From contig CBIFWO010000030.1 of assembly GCA_966186595.1 (NCBI GenBank), positions 1 through 6,057 on the forward strand: 6,057 bases of DNA, given 5' to 3'. Positions 5,616 through 6,057 of this stretch are shown here, piece by piece. Under the pieces are notes generated by a model. The model saw only the letters and a list, made by a program, of their open reading frames with translations. It did not search any database and had not been told where the DNA came from. Position 1 is the stretch's first letter. Each line of letters begins with the position of its first letter. This stretch comes from JALRBM01 sp966186595 (GTDB taxonomy: Bacteria > Patescibacteriota > Saccharimonadia > Saccharimonadales > Saccharimonadaceae). The translations under genes were made by a program, and so were the position numbers.

Positions 5616-5728
5616 TGCGCCGCCCTACGCTGCTGGAAGTTGAATTTATTATTATTGCGGTGCTTACGTTGCCGCCCATGCTTTGGGGCATCGGTTTGGC
5701 AGTGGGGCGGGTGTTTGGTTGGCGCTAA
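5612..5728 (+). CDS. small single-pass membrane protein (38 aa)
   Basis: ATG 5612 overlaps the preceding stop by four bases (ATGA), the typical signature of coupled translation. The product has 38 residues: a basic start (MMRRPTLLEVE), one hydrophobic segment (FIIIAVLTLPPMLWGIGLAV) and a basic end (GRVFGWR). The overlap, the clean membrane profile and the terminator starting four bases after its stop all argue that it is a genuine gene despite its length. The function is unknown. Together with the thermonuclease it gives this operon two inner-membrane products. Confidence 0.6.
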   Translation: MMRRPTLLEVEFIIIAVLTLPPMLWGIGLAVGRVFGWR

Positions 5729-5732
5729 GCTG

Positions 5733-5755
5733 CTGGTCGGATAGCGACCAGTTTT
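5733..5755 (+). terminator. intrinsic terminator after the thermonuclease operon
   Basis: CTGGTCG (5733-5739) and CGACCAG (5745-5751) form a perfect 7-bp stem around the loop GATAG, directly followed by TTTT (5752-5755). The stem begins four bases after the stop of the 38-aa gene, so it most likely ends transcription of the 4848-5728 unit. The T run is short but the stem is GC-rich. Confidence 0.75.
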
Positions 5756-5796
5756 GGTCATTCCGTCGGATGATCCGCGTCCCTGAAACCGGCCAT

Positions 5797-6045
5797 TTAT
5801 GCGAAAGACAGGCGAAAGGCTGGATGACGAGTCTGGTGGTTAGCTGCCGTTTGGCTTAAACCATCGGCGAAAGAACGCCTGTCGTCCGACCACTCTCGCT
5901 CGGTGCTCCGCTGCTGTCTGATTTTGAAAGTCACTACGGCTGTAGCCGATCGCCCATCGGTAAAAAGAGACCAGCATGATAGCGAACATTCCCGCGCCAC
6001 CAGATCGTGTCCCAACCCGTGGTGTAGGTTCGCCGGCCTAACCAT
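5797..6045 (-). CDS. doubtful minus-strand ORF at the right edge (82 aa)
   Basis: ATG 6045 on the minus strand is preceded by GGAG with a six-base spacer, a good ribosome binding site. The translated product, however, is rich in Arg, Ser and His and looks poorly protein-like, and I recognise no family. Two other minus-strand frames overlap it. One is open from the window edge to a stop at 5934-5936 and ends in GLFLPMGDRLQP; it could be the tail of a gene entering from the right. The other is a 49-aa frame (5840-5989) starting MFAIMLVSFYRWAIGYS, with a hydrophobic start. At most one or two of these are real. The region 5756-6057 shows no other gene, repeat or RNA that I can support. Confidence 0.22.
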   Translation of the reverse strand: MVRPANLHHGLGHDLVARECSLSCWSLFTDGRSATAVVTFKIRQQRSTEREWSDDRRSFADGLSQTAANHQTRHPAFRLSFA

Positions 6046-6057
6046 CGCGATCTCCGG

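Noticed and set aside
1..6057. CRISPR array, rRNA or riboswitch
   Set aside because: No regularly spaced direct repeats, rRNA-like segments or recognisable riboswitch cores were seen on reading both strands.

Overview
The window reads as an accessory (horizontally acquired) segment next to a tRNA gene in an alphaproteobacterium. A sphingomonad is my best guess. It rests on a membrane-anchored thermonuclease followed by a small DUF6961-like protein, a pairing I associate with Sphingomonadales mobile elements, and on the GC-rich backbone (63% in 2881-2940 and 68% in 5221-5280 by hand count). Against that backbone, parts of two cargo genes are very AT-rich (about 25% GC in 2041-2160). This points to a mosaic of different origins.

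Layout. Positions 1-53 are the 3' part of a tRNA-Glu (anticodon CTC) with encoded CCA; tRNA 3' ends are classic integration sites. A short orphan ORF follows (220-525). The most interesting block is a tightly coupled three-gene operon at 637-2716: a two-helix membrane protein, an ImmA/IrrE-type zinc metallopeptidase with an intact HExxH motif, and a beta family protein. The first junction overlaps by 1 nt and the second has a 2-nt gap. Facing this operon on the minus strand is a complete small serine recombinase (2799-3392). The DNA upstream of it contains clustered TGTTC/GAACA half-sites that look like a res site and overlap a candidate promoter.

A divergent 329-aa protein with four predicted membrane helices and coiled-coil-like segments follows (3671-4660). 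Next come a membrane-anchored staphylococcal-nuclease-like protein (4848-5411), a DUF6961-like protein (5421-5615) and a 38-aa membrane peptide (5612-5728). These three form a compact unit that ends in a good hairpin-plus-T terminator (5733-5755). The last 300 bases hold no gene I can call with confidence.

How it may work together. The 637-2716 operon looks like a candidate stress-sensing or phage-defence module: a protease that may act as sensor or activator, a beta-family partner and a membrane effector. That role is inferred from architecture and neighbourhood; nothing in the sequence proves it. The recombinase probably belongs to the mobile element that carries or flanks these genes and is not part of the module. 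The nuclease/DUF6961 block looks like backbone of an integrative or conjugative element.
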